From: Oscillospiraceae bacterium
GTDB lineage: Bacteria > Bacillota > Clostridia > Oscillospirales > Oscillospiraceae
Direction: 5' to 3'
DNA length: 64,000 nt
Assembly (NCBI GenBank): GCA_009781695.1
Contig: WQVH01000002.1
Coordinates: 1 to 64,000, forward strand
How positions within the stretch are numbered: position 1 is the first letter of the stretch; the number at the start of each line of letters is the position of its first letter. The notes beneath the pieces were generated by a model. The model saw only the letters and a program-made list of their open reading frames with translations, searched no databases and was not told the origin of the DNA. A program made the position numbers and the translations under genes. Below are positions 54,480-63,042 of this stretch, piece after piece.

Positions 54480-54566
54480 TGTTATGACGCATTGCATACA
54501 CAAGGGAAAGATTATATAGTCGATGAGCTTATTGAGCTGATGAAAAAGGAAGGCGTGTCCATATGA
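54480..54566 (+). pseudogene. C-terminal relic of a DUF3791 gene cut by the IS element
   Basis: The frame reads CYDALHTQGKDYIVDELIEL and ends at TGA 54564-54566. It matches the corresponding part of the intact DUF3791 protein (CYEALHTTGVDYI). The N-terminal half has been lost to the IS element. Its stop overlaps the next ATG, as in the family's operons. Confidence 0.7.
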
Positions 54567-54864
54567 TTCTATATCATGGTTCTTATGCGGCGATCGAAAA
54601 GCCGAATATTTCTTTTTCCAGACTGCGCACAGATTATAGGGGCAGAGGTATTACAATGACAGCAAATCGAACATTGGTCGGACACAAATGCGCCGGTGTC
54701 ATTAAAACATATGCCGAGATGTACAACATTCCTCGAAGAGAGTCTTTTGACATATTCTATATATCGGAGCTTTACTATTACATCGTTAACGGCATTTCTG
54801 ATATGCATGCCGAAGCGATGGCTATCTGGCCGAAGAGCTTCAAATGGAAATAGATAGAAGATGA
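54563..54864 (+). pseudogene. decayed DUF3990 gene and fused partner relic
   Basis: ATG 54563 starts with the DUF3990 opening (MILYHGSYAAIEKPNISFSR, DYRGRG). After about 30 residues it passes into a different helical sequence (KTYAEMYNIPRRESFDIFYI, ELYYYIVNGISDMHAE) typical of the small partner proteins. A frameshift near 54815 separates this from its natural end (GYLAEELQMEIDRR, stop at 54862-54864). It is a deletion-fused, inactive copy of the 16-kb locus type. Confidence 0.6.
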
Positions 54865-54891
54865 AGATAAGATGCAATACATTGTTTTTTG

Positions 54892-54920
54892 TTGTGGGTT
54901 ATTGTCAATAGTGGTACAAT
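54892..54920 (+). promoter_or_regulatory. promoter of the SLH-protease gene
   Basis: TTGTGG (54892-54897), a 17-bp spacer and TACAAT (54915-54920), about 50 bp before ATG 54972. Confidence 0.55.
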
Positions 54921-54971
54921 ATCGTCATGTAATCGTATAAGAATTAAAAATATGGAATTGGTGTTATTATA

Positions 54972-56543
54972 ATGAAACGTAAAATTATTTCAGCGGTATT
55001 GAGCCTGTGCCTCGCAATGGCGCTTTGCGTTCCTGCAATGGGGGCGATGAGTCTTGCAAATTTTGTACGTGTTCGTACTTATCAAGAAGCGTTTTCTGAT
55101 GTACCGGAGACCGCTTGGTTTTCCGAAAGTGTCATAAGCGTGTTTGAGCGTGGAATCATGGATGGTAGAGGCCAAGGTATGTTTGATCCACATGGTCAAC
55201 TTACTATTGCAGAGACGATAAAAATCGCTGCCTCCATTCATCGGAATTTTCACTCCGGGTCAATGGAGTTTCCCCAAGGCGCACCTTGGTATATGCCTTA
55301 TGTGGATTACGCACATAGACATGGACTCCATATAGGTGCTTTCAGAAGTTTCAATGTTCCGATTACCAGAGCCGATTTCGCTGCAATTATGGCTACTGCG
55401 CTCCCTGATGAGGCGCTGACTCCTATAAATCACATTGACAATGGCGGGATTCCGGATGTCTTTGAAAGTTTTAGTTATGGTCAGGCTGTCTATATGCTTT
55501 ATAGAGCCGGTGTACTTACCGGATCTGACAGTTATGGAACTTTTTTCCCCGGCAGAACACTTTCACGTGCCGAGGCTGCAACCATTGTCAATCGAATGAT
55601 TGATGCTGATGCACGTGTACTCCAAATGCGCAAAGTCCCGCTCACTTCGGAACAGGTCTATGCGGGCGCTTCACCGGCGGTGTTTTTGATTCATGTCTAC
55701 GATAGGAATGATGAGTTGGTCAAGCATGGCAGCGGCTTCTTTATCTCTGATGATGGCCTGGCAATTACAAATTATCACGTGGTTGTCGGCGGTGGATCAA
55801 TTTTTATCACTATGTATGACGGTGAGGAATTTGAAGTTGCGGGGCTTTATGACTTTGATCGCTTAAATGATACCGCACTGATTCGGGTTCATGGCGAAGA
55901 TTTTCCTTATTTGAATGTCTCAGATACGCCTCTGCAAACCGGAGCAACGGTATATGCCCTCGGCAGTCCGCTTGGATTGCAGGCCTCTTTTTCCCGCGGA
56001 ATAGTCTCGCAAGCCCGGCGCGAGCTTTATGGAATGACTTTTATCCAGCTTGATGCCGCTATTTCAACAGGCAGTAGCGGCGGAGCGCTTCTGGATGCTT
56101 TTGGCCGTGTGGTCGGTGTTACGACTGCAACTATGGTCGGTGCACAAAATATAAACCTCGCTGTGCCTATTGATTATTTCACCATACTTGAGCGCACAGC
56201 ATATACGCCGTTTTCCGAGCATTTAATTCCCACTGTTTATTTTGATGGATTTTATCCCGCTCCGGATTTTGGCGCACACTTTGGTGTGAGAGCGTGGGAT
56301 ACAAGGTTTGCTTTGGGTGGTACGTCTTTTTCATATCGTGTCAGCGACATTCCCGGCGATGTGATGGATGTTATTGAGCTGTATGCGCATATTATCGAGC
56401 AGAATTTGTTTGAGCATATGGGTGATATGGTTATCAGTGGGAATGTGCTCACGAGATTCTATAATGCACAGCATGATGTCATTGTGTCTTTTGGACTTGA
56501 GGTGATTCGGTCTGTAGAGGTCTTTACCGTTAATGTAGCGTAA
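54972..56543 (+). CDS. cell-wall-anchored SLH trypsin-like serine protease
   Basis: A 523-residue protein. The signal peptide is residues 1-25. SLH modules (SVISVFERGIMDGRGQGMFD; AVYMLYRAGVLTGSDSYGTF, then LSRAEAATIVNRM) occupy about residues 35-215. A DegP/HtrA-type S1C protease domain follows with the triad His269 (TNYHVV), Asp300 (NDTALIRV) and Ser369 (STGSSGGAL). No PDZ domain is present; a C-terminal domain of about 110 residues is unrecognised. It probably processes or quality-controls surface proteins while bound to the wall. SLH at the N-terminus with the protease after it is the reverse of many clostridial layouts. Confidence 0.85.
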   Translation: MKRKIISAVLSLCLAMALCVPAMGAMSLANFVRVRTYQEAFSDVPETAWFSESVISVFERGIMDGRGQGMFDPHGQLTIAETIKIAASIHRNFHSGSMEFPQGAPWYMPYVDYAHRHGLHIGAFRSFNVPITRADFAAIMATALPDEALTPINHIDNGGIPDVFESFSYGQAVYMLYRAGVLTGSDSYGTFFPGRTLSRAEAATIVNRMIDADARVLQMRKVPLTSEQVYAGASPAVFLIHVYDRNDELVKHGSGFFISDDGLAITNYHVVVGGGSIFITMYDGEEFEVAGLYDFDRLNDTALIRVHGEDFPYLNVSDTPLQTGATVYALGSPLGLQASFSRGIVSQARRELYGMTFIQLDAAISTGSSGGALLDAFGRVVGVTTATMVGAQNINLAVPIDYFTILERTAYTPFSEHLIPTVYFDGFYPAPDFGAHFGVRAWDTRFALGGTSFSYRVSDIPGDVMDVIELYAHIIEQNLFEHMGDMVISGNVLTRFYNAQHDVIVSFGLEVIRSVEVFTVNVA

Positions 56544-56585
56544 GATGCAGTATAATTTGTTACAGATGGGAGCTTGTAAGTCGAT

Positions 56586-57293
56586 ATGCTGGGTGTAGCG
56601 GTTAATTTTGTTGCTATTTTGATTGGCGGAGTCATTGGACTGCTTGTAAAAAAGGGCATACCTGAGCGGTTTTCGTCTGCGATCATGGCGGGTATCGGAT
56701 TGTGTATCTTGTTTATAGGTATCTCCGGTGCGCTTTCCGGCGGGAGTATCATCAATCTGATTATTACCATTGTGCTCGGCGCCGCTGCCGGCACTGCGCT
56801 AAGAATTGATGATCGCTTAAATCAACTGGGGCAAAAAATTGAGCAGCGATTTTCATCTTCCGATAGCAACGGCGGCAAAAATCGACCGTCTATATCCCAA
56901 GGGTTCGTGACATCTTCCTTGCTCTTTTGCATCGGCGCAATGGCAATTGTGGGCTCAATCAATTCCGGCCTTGTGGGGGATCATTCGATTCTCTTTACGA
57001 AGTCTACTATAGATATGATTTCGGCTTTGATCTTGACTGTTACGCTGGGTGTCGGGGTTTTATTTTCGGCTGGAGCTGTTCTGATTTATCAGGGGCTTAT
57101 TGTGCTTCTGGCACAAGCGCTCCGTCCGCTTCTGGAGAGTTATTCACTTATTGCTGAAATCAATGGCGCAGGGTCTATTCTTATTGTCGCGCTGGGGTTA
57201 AACATGTTGGGTGTTGCTAAGATTAGGGTTGCGGATTTCCTGCCTGCGATCTTTCTTGCGCCGGTGGTTTATTACGTGTCGGGGCTGTTCTAG
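56586..57293 (+). CDS. DUF554 family membrane protein
   Basis: A 235-residue protein with about seven hydrophobic segments and the DUF554 pattern: NFVAILIGGVIGLLVKKGIP, ERFSSAIMAGIGLCILFIGI, FCIGAMAIVGSINSGLVGD and GLNMLGVAKIRVADFLPAIF. This corresponds to E. coli YqgA-like proteins. The function is unknown; it is presumed to be a transporter or channel. It starts 42 bp after the protease gene and may share its transcript; a terminator follows. Confidence 0.85.
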   Translation: MLGVAVNFVAILIGGVIGLLVKKGIPERFSSAIMAGIGLCILFIGISGALSGGSIINLIITIVLGAAAGTALRIDDRLNQLGQKIEQRFSSSDSNGGKNRPSISQGFVTSSLLFCIGAMAIVGSINSGLVGDHSILFTKSTIDMISALILTVTLGVGVLFSAGAVLIYQGLIVLLAQALRPLLESYSLIAEINGAGSILIVALGLNMLGVAKIRVADFLPAIFLAPVVYYVSGLF

Positions 57294-57318
57294 CAAAATA
57301 CGTCCCTCAAACAGCTTC

Positions 57319-57345
57319 AGCGCCCTCGAAAGGGCGCTTTCATAT
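57319..57345 (+). terminator. terminator after the DUF554 gene
   Basis: AGCGCCCT (57319-57326), loop CGAA, AGGGCGCT (57331-57338), followed by a T-rich stretch. Confidence 0.8.
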
Positions 57346-57365
57346 TTTTGTGATATCGTATACAG

Positions 57366-57551
57366 TTACTTCTTTCGCCCATATACGAGATAGATGATCA
57401 GCACGATAATGGATATGATGCCTATCGGGCTAAACACAAATCTCCAGATCATGCCGGTAATTAGGCCAATCAGGCTCATTACGAATCCAATCACGGACAG
57501 TCCAATAATCACCGCCAGTATGATTAGAATAGGAAATGGTATTCTGTTCAT
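57366..57551 (-). CDS. small two-helix membrane protein
   Basis: A 61-residue protein made of two hydrophobic segments (ILIILAVIIGLSVIGFVMSL; IGIISIIVLIIYLVYG) and a basic tail. There is no family I can name. A weak ribosome site (GGAGAAG) precedes the ATG. It is convergent with the DUF554 gene across its terminator. Confidence 0.5.
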   Translation of the reverse strand: MNRIPFPILIILAVIIGLSVIGFVMSLIGLITGMIWRFVFSPIGIISIIVLIIYLVYGRKK

Positions 57552-57746
57552 TCGTCTTCTCCTTTTGTTGATGGTAGGTTACAGGTGTTCTTCATTGCAG
57601 GCAATCTGCCTATCTCTTTCTCAGATATATTTTACTTTATATTTTGCGTTTTAACAATAGGGCACAAGATTAAACGTACATTAAGAATTTGCACAAAAGT
57701 GATAAAAAGTGTCGCTTAATCCATCTTTTTTTGATATACTGTTTAT

Positions 57747-59438
57747 ATGATTAGTTTTATTCGAAAAAACATATTTGCAGGAGCAAAGAAAAATGCATTT
57801 GCTCCGCATGTTTTCCTGACGCTCTGTGTTTACGCGATTACAGTATCCGCTTACACCGGGCTGTTTTTTGATATGCACACAACCATCGTCCGCACCATTG
57901 TCAGCATCCTTGTGGTTGTTGCATATGTTTTGTTTGAGCGAAGCCCTCTTGAGAGTGCTGTCATCGCTTTTGCATCGCCGACCATAATTATTCTTCTGCT
58001 CACGGGCGCTGCTATTTACTTTGAGGGTGACTTTTTGCTGTTTGCTTATGCCAATGGCGCTGCGCTTATTTCACTGACTTATATAAAACCCAAAGGGGTC
58101 AGAGCATATATCATCCTCACCGGTGTCATCCATGCGGTGATCATATTTGCCTTTGGTATTAATTTACTCGGCTATGCCTTTACAATGATCTACAACTATC
58201 TTTATTTTATGGTTGCCATTGCACTTAACTTTCTTGCATATACCTTTTGCAAGATATACGCTCAGAATCTTGACGATCTGACCAAGGCCAGAAATGATGC
58301 TTTTCAAGCTTCGCTTGCGAAAGGTACATTTTTATCGAATATGAGCCATGAGCTTCGCACACCCATGAATGCTATCATCGGCATGGCTACCGTGGGCAAA
58401 ATGTCAGATGATATCCGGCAAGCGCATTATGCACTGGACAAAATCGAAAATGCTTCGACTCACCTGTTGGGCATTATTAATGATGTGCTTGATATTTCAA
58501 AAATCGAATCCGGAAAATTCGAGCTTTCGCCTGTTGAGTTTCGCTTCGAAAAGCTGATTTCCAGAGTAATTGATGTTATTTCTTTTCGCGTGGATGAGAA
58601 AAAACAGCATTTTAGCGTTGAGATTGATGAGCATATTCCCCCGGTGCTTATCGGCGATGATCAGCGTATTGCTCAGATTATAACCAATCTGCTGGGTAAC
58701 GCGGTCAAATTTACTCCTGATGAGGGTTCTATCACGCTTCGTGCAAAGCTTTTAGACGAGGTTGATGATATTTATACGCTCTTGATCGTGGTCACTGATT
58801 CCGGAATCGGTATCTCTCCGGAACAACAGTCACATCTCTTTCAATCTTTTCAGCAAGCAGACAACAAAATAGCCCGTACCTATGGCGGCACAGGCCTTGG
58901 TCTTTCAATTTCTAAAAGGCTTGTTGAGATGATGGATGGCGAGATATGGGTGGATTCAGAGCTTGGCAGCGGTTCTACATTCTCCTTCACTGTCAAAGTG
59001 AAAAGCTGTGCGCTTGAAGATCCGGGCGATGACACACCCGGCGATGTTCCGGTTGATTATCATGGCAAGTGTATATTGCTTGCTGAGGATGTCGATATCA
59101 ATCGCGAAATTGTCATTTCACTATTAGCACCTACGGGTATACGGGTCGTTTCTGCGGAAAACGGTGCAATTGCTGTGGAGATGTTTACCAAGTCACCGGG
59201 CATGTATAATATGATCTTTATGGATGTGCAGATGCCTGAGATGGATGGTTATGAGGCCACTCGGCTGATTAGGGCTTTAGATATACCCTATGCTAAAATC
59301 ATCCCGATTATCGCCATGACTGCCAATGTGTTCCGTGACGATATTGAGCGTTGCTTAGCGTCCGGAATGAATGGTCATCTCGGTAAGCCGATTAATTTTG
59401 AGCACTTAATGGATGTCGTGCGAAAATATTTGGGATAA
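57747..59438 (+). CDS. hybrid sensor histidine kinase/response regulator
   Basis: A 563-residue membrane protein. It has about six N-terminal hydrophobic segments (residues 18-165), then a coiled-coil, a HisKA domain with phospho-acceptor His203 (SNMSHELRTPMNAIIGM), and an HATPase domain with N-box ITNLLGNAVKFTPDEG and G-box GGTGLGLSISKRL. A receiver domain with Asp493 in MIFMDVQMPEMDGYE and a Lys in HLGKPINF completes it. There is no HPt or output domain, so the phosphate must pass to a separate partner, which is not in this window. The signal is probably sensed in the membrane. Confidence 0.9.
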   Translation: MISFIRKNIFAGAKKNAFAPHVFLTLCVYAITVSAYTGLFFDMHTTIVRTIVSILVVVAYVLFERSPLESAVIAFASPTIIILLLTGAAIYFEGDFLLFAYANGAALISLTYIKPKGVRAYIILTGVIHAVIIFAFGINLLGYAFTMIYNYLYFMVAIALNFLAYTFCKIYAQNLDDLTKARNDAFQASLAKGTFLSNMSHELRTPMNAIIGMATVGKMSDDIRQAHYALDKIENASTHLLGIINDVLDISKIESGKFELSPVEFRFEKLISRVIDVISFRVDEKKQHFSVEIDEHIPPVLIGDDQRIAQIITNLLGNAVKFTPDEGSITLRAKLLDEVDDIYTLLIVVTDSGIGISPEQQSHLFQSFQQADNKIARTYGGTGLGLSISKRLVEMMDGEIWVDSELGSGSTFSFTVKVKSCALEDPGDDTPGDVPVDYHGKCILLAEDVDINREIVISLLAPTGIRVVSAENGAIAVEMFTKSPGMYNMIFMDVQMPEMDGYEATRLIRALDIPYAKIIPIIAMTANVFRDDIERCLASGMNGHLGKPINFEHLMDVVRKYLG

Positions 59439-59477
59439 TTTGTTGCTCGTATAGCGTATATGAAATCACTAGGCCTA

Positions 59478-59675
59478 CTAGCCAAATATGGATTCTATAT
59501 CTCCGCAGCCTTCGATGGCATTGTATTTGTCGGCTGCGGCTTGTGCTTGCGCTGCGCTGTCCCAAAAATAGTGATTGTATATGCCATCGCTTTCGTCTAA
59601 TGACTTAAAGCTTTCGTTCCACTGAGCTATTGTATAACGCTCCCCTGCTTTAATGACTATATAGTTTTTTTCCAT
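59478..59675 (-). CDS. small hypothetical protein
   Basis: A 65-residue acidic protein (YIVIKAGERYTIAQWNESFK; a WDSAAQAQAAADKYNAIEGC tail) that I do not recognise. It lies alone, convergent with the histidine-kinase gene. The ATG has a GGAAAGAAGG-like site upstream. The family name is open, but codon use looks genic. Confidence 0.45.
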   Translation of the reverse strand: MEKNYIVIKAGERYTIAQWNESFKSLDESDGIYNHYFWDSAAQAQAAADKYNAIEGCGDIESIFG

Positions 59676-59846
59676 AGTGGCCTTCTTTCCTCATCTTTCG
59701 TTTTGCGGACTTGTTTTGTGCAATGGTGATGGTCTTACTGCATTTCAGACAAATTTGGGGTATGCCTTGTACTCGGCACTCTGCGTTTCATTTTAAACCC
59801 CTCCGATTATGTGTATTGGTCATATTTTACAACACTTATGACACAA

Positions 59847-59865
59847 AAGGGGCGCAAAGCCCCTT
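59847..59865. terminator. terminator of the acyl-CoA operon
   Basis: AAGGGGC (59847-59853), loop GCAAA, GCCCCTT (59859-59865). On the minus strand a short TTTT run follows, just after the CoA-transferase B gene. Confidence 0.65.
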
Positions 59866-59912
59866 AAGATTTACCAATCTATATATGATTTTTCAGGTCA
59901 TACATTTTGCAT

Positions 59913-60566
59913 TTAATGCACCATGTTTCCAATCTGCTCAGGTATAATCAGCGTTGCTCCGGTCTTTTCTTGTATTTCCTCTACAGTCACTCCGGGTGCA
60001 AGTTCTCTGAGCACAATCCCCTCAGGAGTCACATCCATAACGCCAAGCTCCGTTACGATGTGTTTGACCACACCAAGTGCCGTAAGCGGCAGCACACATT
60101 CCTTGAGAATCTTCGGCTCACCCTTTTTGGTCGTATGTTCCATAGCAATGATGACCTTTTTTGCACCAACGACCAAGTCCATAGCGCCACCCATGCCCGG
60201 AACCATCACCCCGGGTATCATCCAGTTTGCCAAATCACCCTTTTCACTGACTTCAAGTGCACCCAGCACCGTTATATCCACATGCCCGCCACGCGCAAGC
60301 AAAAAGCTAAAACCACTATCAAAACAAGCCCCGCCGGGCACAAGTTCCACCGGATGCCCTCCGGCATTGACCATATCTTTATCTTCTGCACCGGCTTCCG
60401 GCGTAGGGCCGATACCGATAAATCCATTTTCAGAGTGCAGCAAAACGTTCTTCTCCGGGGGCAGGTAATTGGCAACCAACGTCGGCAGTCCAATACCCAG
60501 ATTTCCGAGATCCCCTTCTTTAAAATACTCCGAAATACGCTTGGCAATCATTTCACGTTTGTCCAT
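59913..60566 (-). CDS. 3-oxoacid/short-chain CoA-transferase, beta subunit
   Basis: A 217-residue catalytic subunit (AtoA/CtfB/ScoB type). The active-site Glu is in LLHSENGFIGIGP; GLPTLVANYLPP near the start, the GGAMDLVVGAKKVIIAMEH segment and the C-terminal VTPEGIVLRELAPGVT are typical. With the alpha subunit it moves CoA between acetate or butyrate and acetoacetyl-CoA or other acyl-CoAs. ATG 60566 is the usual beginning (MDKREMIAKRISEYF). The gene lies 114 bp after the alpha-subunit gene, which is wider than usual for this pair. Confidence 0.88.
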   Translation of the reverse strand: MDKREMIAKRISEYFKEGDLGNLGIGLPTLVANYLPPEKNVLLHSENGFIGIGPTPEAGAEDKDMVNAGGHPVELVPGGACFDSGFSFLLARGGHVDITVLGALEVSEKGDLANWMIPGVMVPGMGGAMDLVVGAKKVIIAMEHTTKKGEPKILKECVLPLTALGVVKHIVTELGVMDVTPEGIVLRELAPGVTVEEIQEKTGATLIIPEQIGNMVH

Positions 60567-60680
60567 ATCTAAGTGACCATCCCTTTCGTATATCTCAAAG
60601 CACAAAACGACCACGAAATACGATTGGTCATTTCATGCATCACCCGCAATTGCTCTATTAATAGCAGGCGACACTTCATC

Positions 60681-61331
60681 TTACGCCTGTACCACCATGT
60701 CAACCATAATGCCGGGTGTAAATACCAACTCCGGATCTATTGCTCCGAACTCAACGATTTCCTCTGCCGCTACAATAACAAAATCTGCTGCGGTTGCCAT
60801 AAGGGGGTTAAAGTTCCTCGCTGCACGTCTGTATGTGCAGTTGCCATACTTATCTGCCTTATATGCCTTGATCAGAGCAACTTCGGCTCTGAGCGGCAAC
60901 TCAAGCAAATAGTCCTTGCCATTTATATTGAGCTTCTGCTTGCCTTCCTCTACGATCGTCCCAACCCCTGTAGGAGTCAAGAAACCGCCCAGCCCCGCAC
61001 CTGCAACTCTGATTCTTTCTGCAATCGTTCCTTGAGGTATCAGCTCAACGTCAAGCTCACCGGCAGTCATCTGCCGCCCGGCTTCCTTGTTTAGTCCGAT
61101 ATGGGATGTTTGAATCTTCTTAACCAACTTGTTGACCACCAGTTTTCCTATGCCAAATTCCGCAGTACCTGTGTCATTGGTTATGAGGTGCAGATCTTTG
61201 ACACCCTTTTCAATGATTCCGTCAATCAAAATCTCAGGAGTACCTGCAAATGTAAATCCACTGATCATAATCGTCTGGCCGTCATGGATCATCTCCATGG
61301 CTTCGGCCAATGTTCTTACTTTACTGTTCAT
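60681..61331 (-). CDS. 3-oxoacid/short-chain CoA-transferase, alpha subunit
   Basis: A 216-residue subunit (AtoD/CtfA/ScoA type): MISGFTFAGTPEILIDGIIE, the ELIPQGTIAERIRVAGAGLG motif binding CoA, and LLELPLRAEVALIKAYKADK. It forms a heterotetramer with the beta subunit. It lies 52 bp after the acyl-CoA dehydrogenase gene in one operon, which suggests a butyrate or short-chain fatty-acid pathway. Confidence 0.88.
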   Translation of the reverse strand: MNSKVRTLAEAMEMIHDGQTIMISGFTFAGTPEILIDGIIEKGVKDLHLITNDTGTAEFGIGKLVVNKLVKKIQTSHIGLNKEAGRQMTAGELDVELIPQGTIAERIRVAGAGLGGFLTPTGVGTIVEEGKQKLNINGKDYLLELPLRAEVALIKAYKADKYGNCTYRRAARNFNPLMATAADFVIVAAEEIVEFGAIDPELVFTPGIMVDMVVQA

Positions 61332-61383
61332 AAAACCCTTCTTCCTATCTCTACCGGATTATTTAGCATTCCGTCTTTAAAAA

Positions 61384-62535
61384 CTAGTTAACACCCATTG
61401 ATCCTGAAATGACCATCTTTTGAACCTCATTGGTGCCTTCGTATATCTCCGTGATCTTAGCATCTCTCATGTAGCGCTCGAATGGATACTCACGGCTATA
61501 ACCGTAACCGCCCACAAGTTGCAGACACCGGCGTGTTACATCACTGGCAGTTTCTGCTGCAAATAACTTGGCTTGAGCCGCAAAATGCGTATATGGCTCT
61601 TTGTCTTGCTTGGCTTGCGCTGCCCTATATACGAGTAAGCGTGCCGCTTCAACCTTTGTTTGCATATCGGCGAGTTCAAACTGCGTGTTTTGGAATTTGC
61701 TGATCGGACGTCCAAATTGTATACGCTGCTTGACATATTTCACACACTCATTAATCGCACTTTCAGCGATCCCAAGTGCTTGCGCCGCAATGCCAATCCG
61801 GCCACCGTCGAGTGTTGCCATCGCAACTTTGAATCCTTTGTTCAGCTCTCCAAGCATATTCTCCTTGGGCACTTTCATATCTTCAAAAATAAGCTCTGCC
61901 GTAGAAGACGCACGAATGCCGAATTTCTTTTCATGAGAGCCCAGACTAAATCCCGGAAAGCTTTTTTCGACAATAAACGCTGTAATTCCTCTGTTGCCCT
62001 GTTCCCTATCCGTCATAGCAAAAATCACAAAAGTGTCCGCATGACCGGCATTGGTTATGAATATTTTAGAGCCATTGATGAGCCAGTGGTCACCCTTGTC
62101 AACGGCGATGGTCTTTTGCATCGCCGCATCAGTTCCGGCGCTGGGTTCGGTCAGACCAAAGGCACCAAGTTTTTCACCTGTTGTTAGCGGAATCAAATAT
62201 CTTTCCTTTTGCTCTTGTGTACCGAATTCATTGATCGGCCAGCAGCACAATGAGCAGTGCGCTGAAAGTATTACACTGGTGCTTGCGCAATGGCGTGCAA
62301 GTTCCTCACATGCACCAATATACGTGACATAACTCAGCCCTGCGCCTCCGAACTCTTCAGGAAACGGAAGTCCCATCATGCCCATTTCCGCAAGCTGATG
62401 AACCGTCTCTTGCGGAAATCTTTCATTTTCATCGATCTCAGCAGCGATAGGCGCTACTTCTTTTAAACAAAATTCGTGAAGCATTTCCACAACTTCTTGC
62501 TCTTCCGGCGTAAATTTAAAATTCATTTTTTTCAC
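61384..62535 (-). CDS. short-chain acyl-CoA dehydrogenase, probably butyryl-CoA dehydrogenase
   Basis: A 383-residue flavoprotein of the butyryl-CoA dehydrogenase type. The FAD and substrate motifs FGLTEPSAGTDAA and FITNAGHADTFVIFAM are present, then LQLVGGYGYSREYPFERYMR. The catalytic Glu is in KITEIYEGTNEVQKMVI. No etfAB genes follow in the window, although Bcd usually needs EtfAB as electron partner. The usual start MNFKFTPEEQ lies two codons after the first Met; either can serve. Confidence 0.9.
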   Translation of the reverse strand: MKKMNFKFTPEEQEVVEMLHEFCLKEVAPIAAEIDENERFPQETVHQLAEMGMMGLPFPEEFGGAGLSYVTYIGACEELARHCASTSVILSAHCSLCCWPINEFGTQEQKERYLIPLTTGEKLGAFGLTEPSAGTDAAMQKTIAVDKGDHWLINGSKIFITNAGHADTFVIFAMTDREQGNRGITAFIVEKSFPGFSLGSHEKKFGIRASSTAELIFEDMKVPKENMLGELNKGFKVAMATLDGGRIGIAAQALGIAESAINECVKYVKQRIQFGRPISKFQNTQFELADMQTKVEAARLLVYRAAQAKQDKEPYTHFAAQAKLFAAETASDVTRRCLQLVGGYGYSREYPFERYMRDAKITEIYEGTNEVQKMVISGSMGVN

Positions 62536-62627
62536 CCTCGCAAATTATCTTCTGATAGCAAGAAAATTTTGAGCAACATAAGGTGCGTTCGTCCCCCATG
62601 ACACTCATTTTTCATTATACCAGAGTC

Positions 62628-62657
62628 AGTATAATGAGATGTATATAGATTTGTCAA
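62628..62657 (-). promoter_or_regulatory. promoter of the acyl-CoA operon
   Basis: Minus-strand TTGACA (62652-62657), an 18-bp spacer and TATACT (62628-62633), about 85 nt before the dehydrogenase start. Confidence 0.65.
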
Positions 62658-62968
62658 CAAGATAATATGTATACATGTATTTAATTCTGTTATAAACACA
62701 TGGAATCCACCGCAAGTAGCGTCTATTTCTCATTTATTTTGTGAAATTTTTGTAATATTTTGCTCATTTTTATAATGATTCAACTATTAATCTTGTTGTA
62801 TATTTCACACCTTCTTGAATGAAATTTCATGCTTTCTTGCAAAATATATGCTCCTCAACAGCTCAAGTCTCCATCGAATCCAATTGTTTTGACTGATGGG
62901 TTTCCTTTTCTTTCAAAAACTTGCGTTTATACTGTGATGCACGACTTATTTTGCTCTGTTTGTCCCGG
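62658..62968. other. AT-rich intergenic region, nothing definite seen
   Basis: No gene or convincing structure between the divergent acyl-CoA and pckG promoters. There are several A/T-tracts and TTTTTATAATG-type stretches, which could be extra promoters but cannot be supported. Confidence 0.3.
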
Positions 62969-62997
62969 TTGCAAAATGCACTTTTAGTCGTTATGAT
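62969..62997 (+). promoter_or_regulatory. promoter of the PEP carboxykinase gene
   Basis: TTGCAA (62969-62974), a 17-bp spacer and TATGAT (62992-62997), 45 bp before ATG 63043. Confidence 0.6.
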
Positions 62998-63042
62998 ACT
63001 GACTTAAAATAAAATACATACCATATAATTTAGGGGGGCACA

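Noticed and set aside
59907-60572. Plus-strand ORFs over the CoA-transferase genes
   Set aside because: They are antisense shadows; the minus-strand genes have full family motifs.
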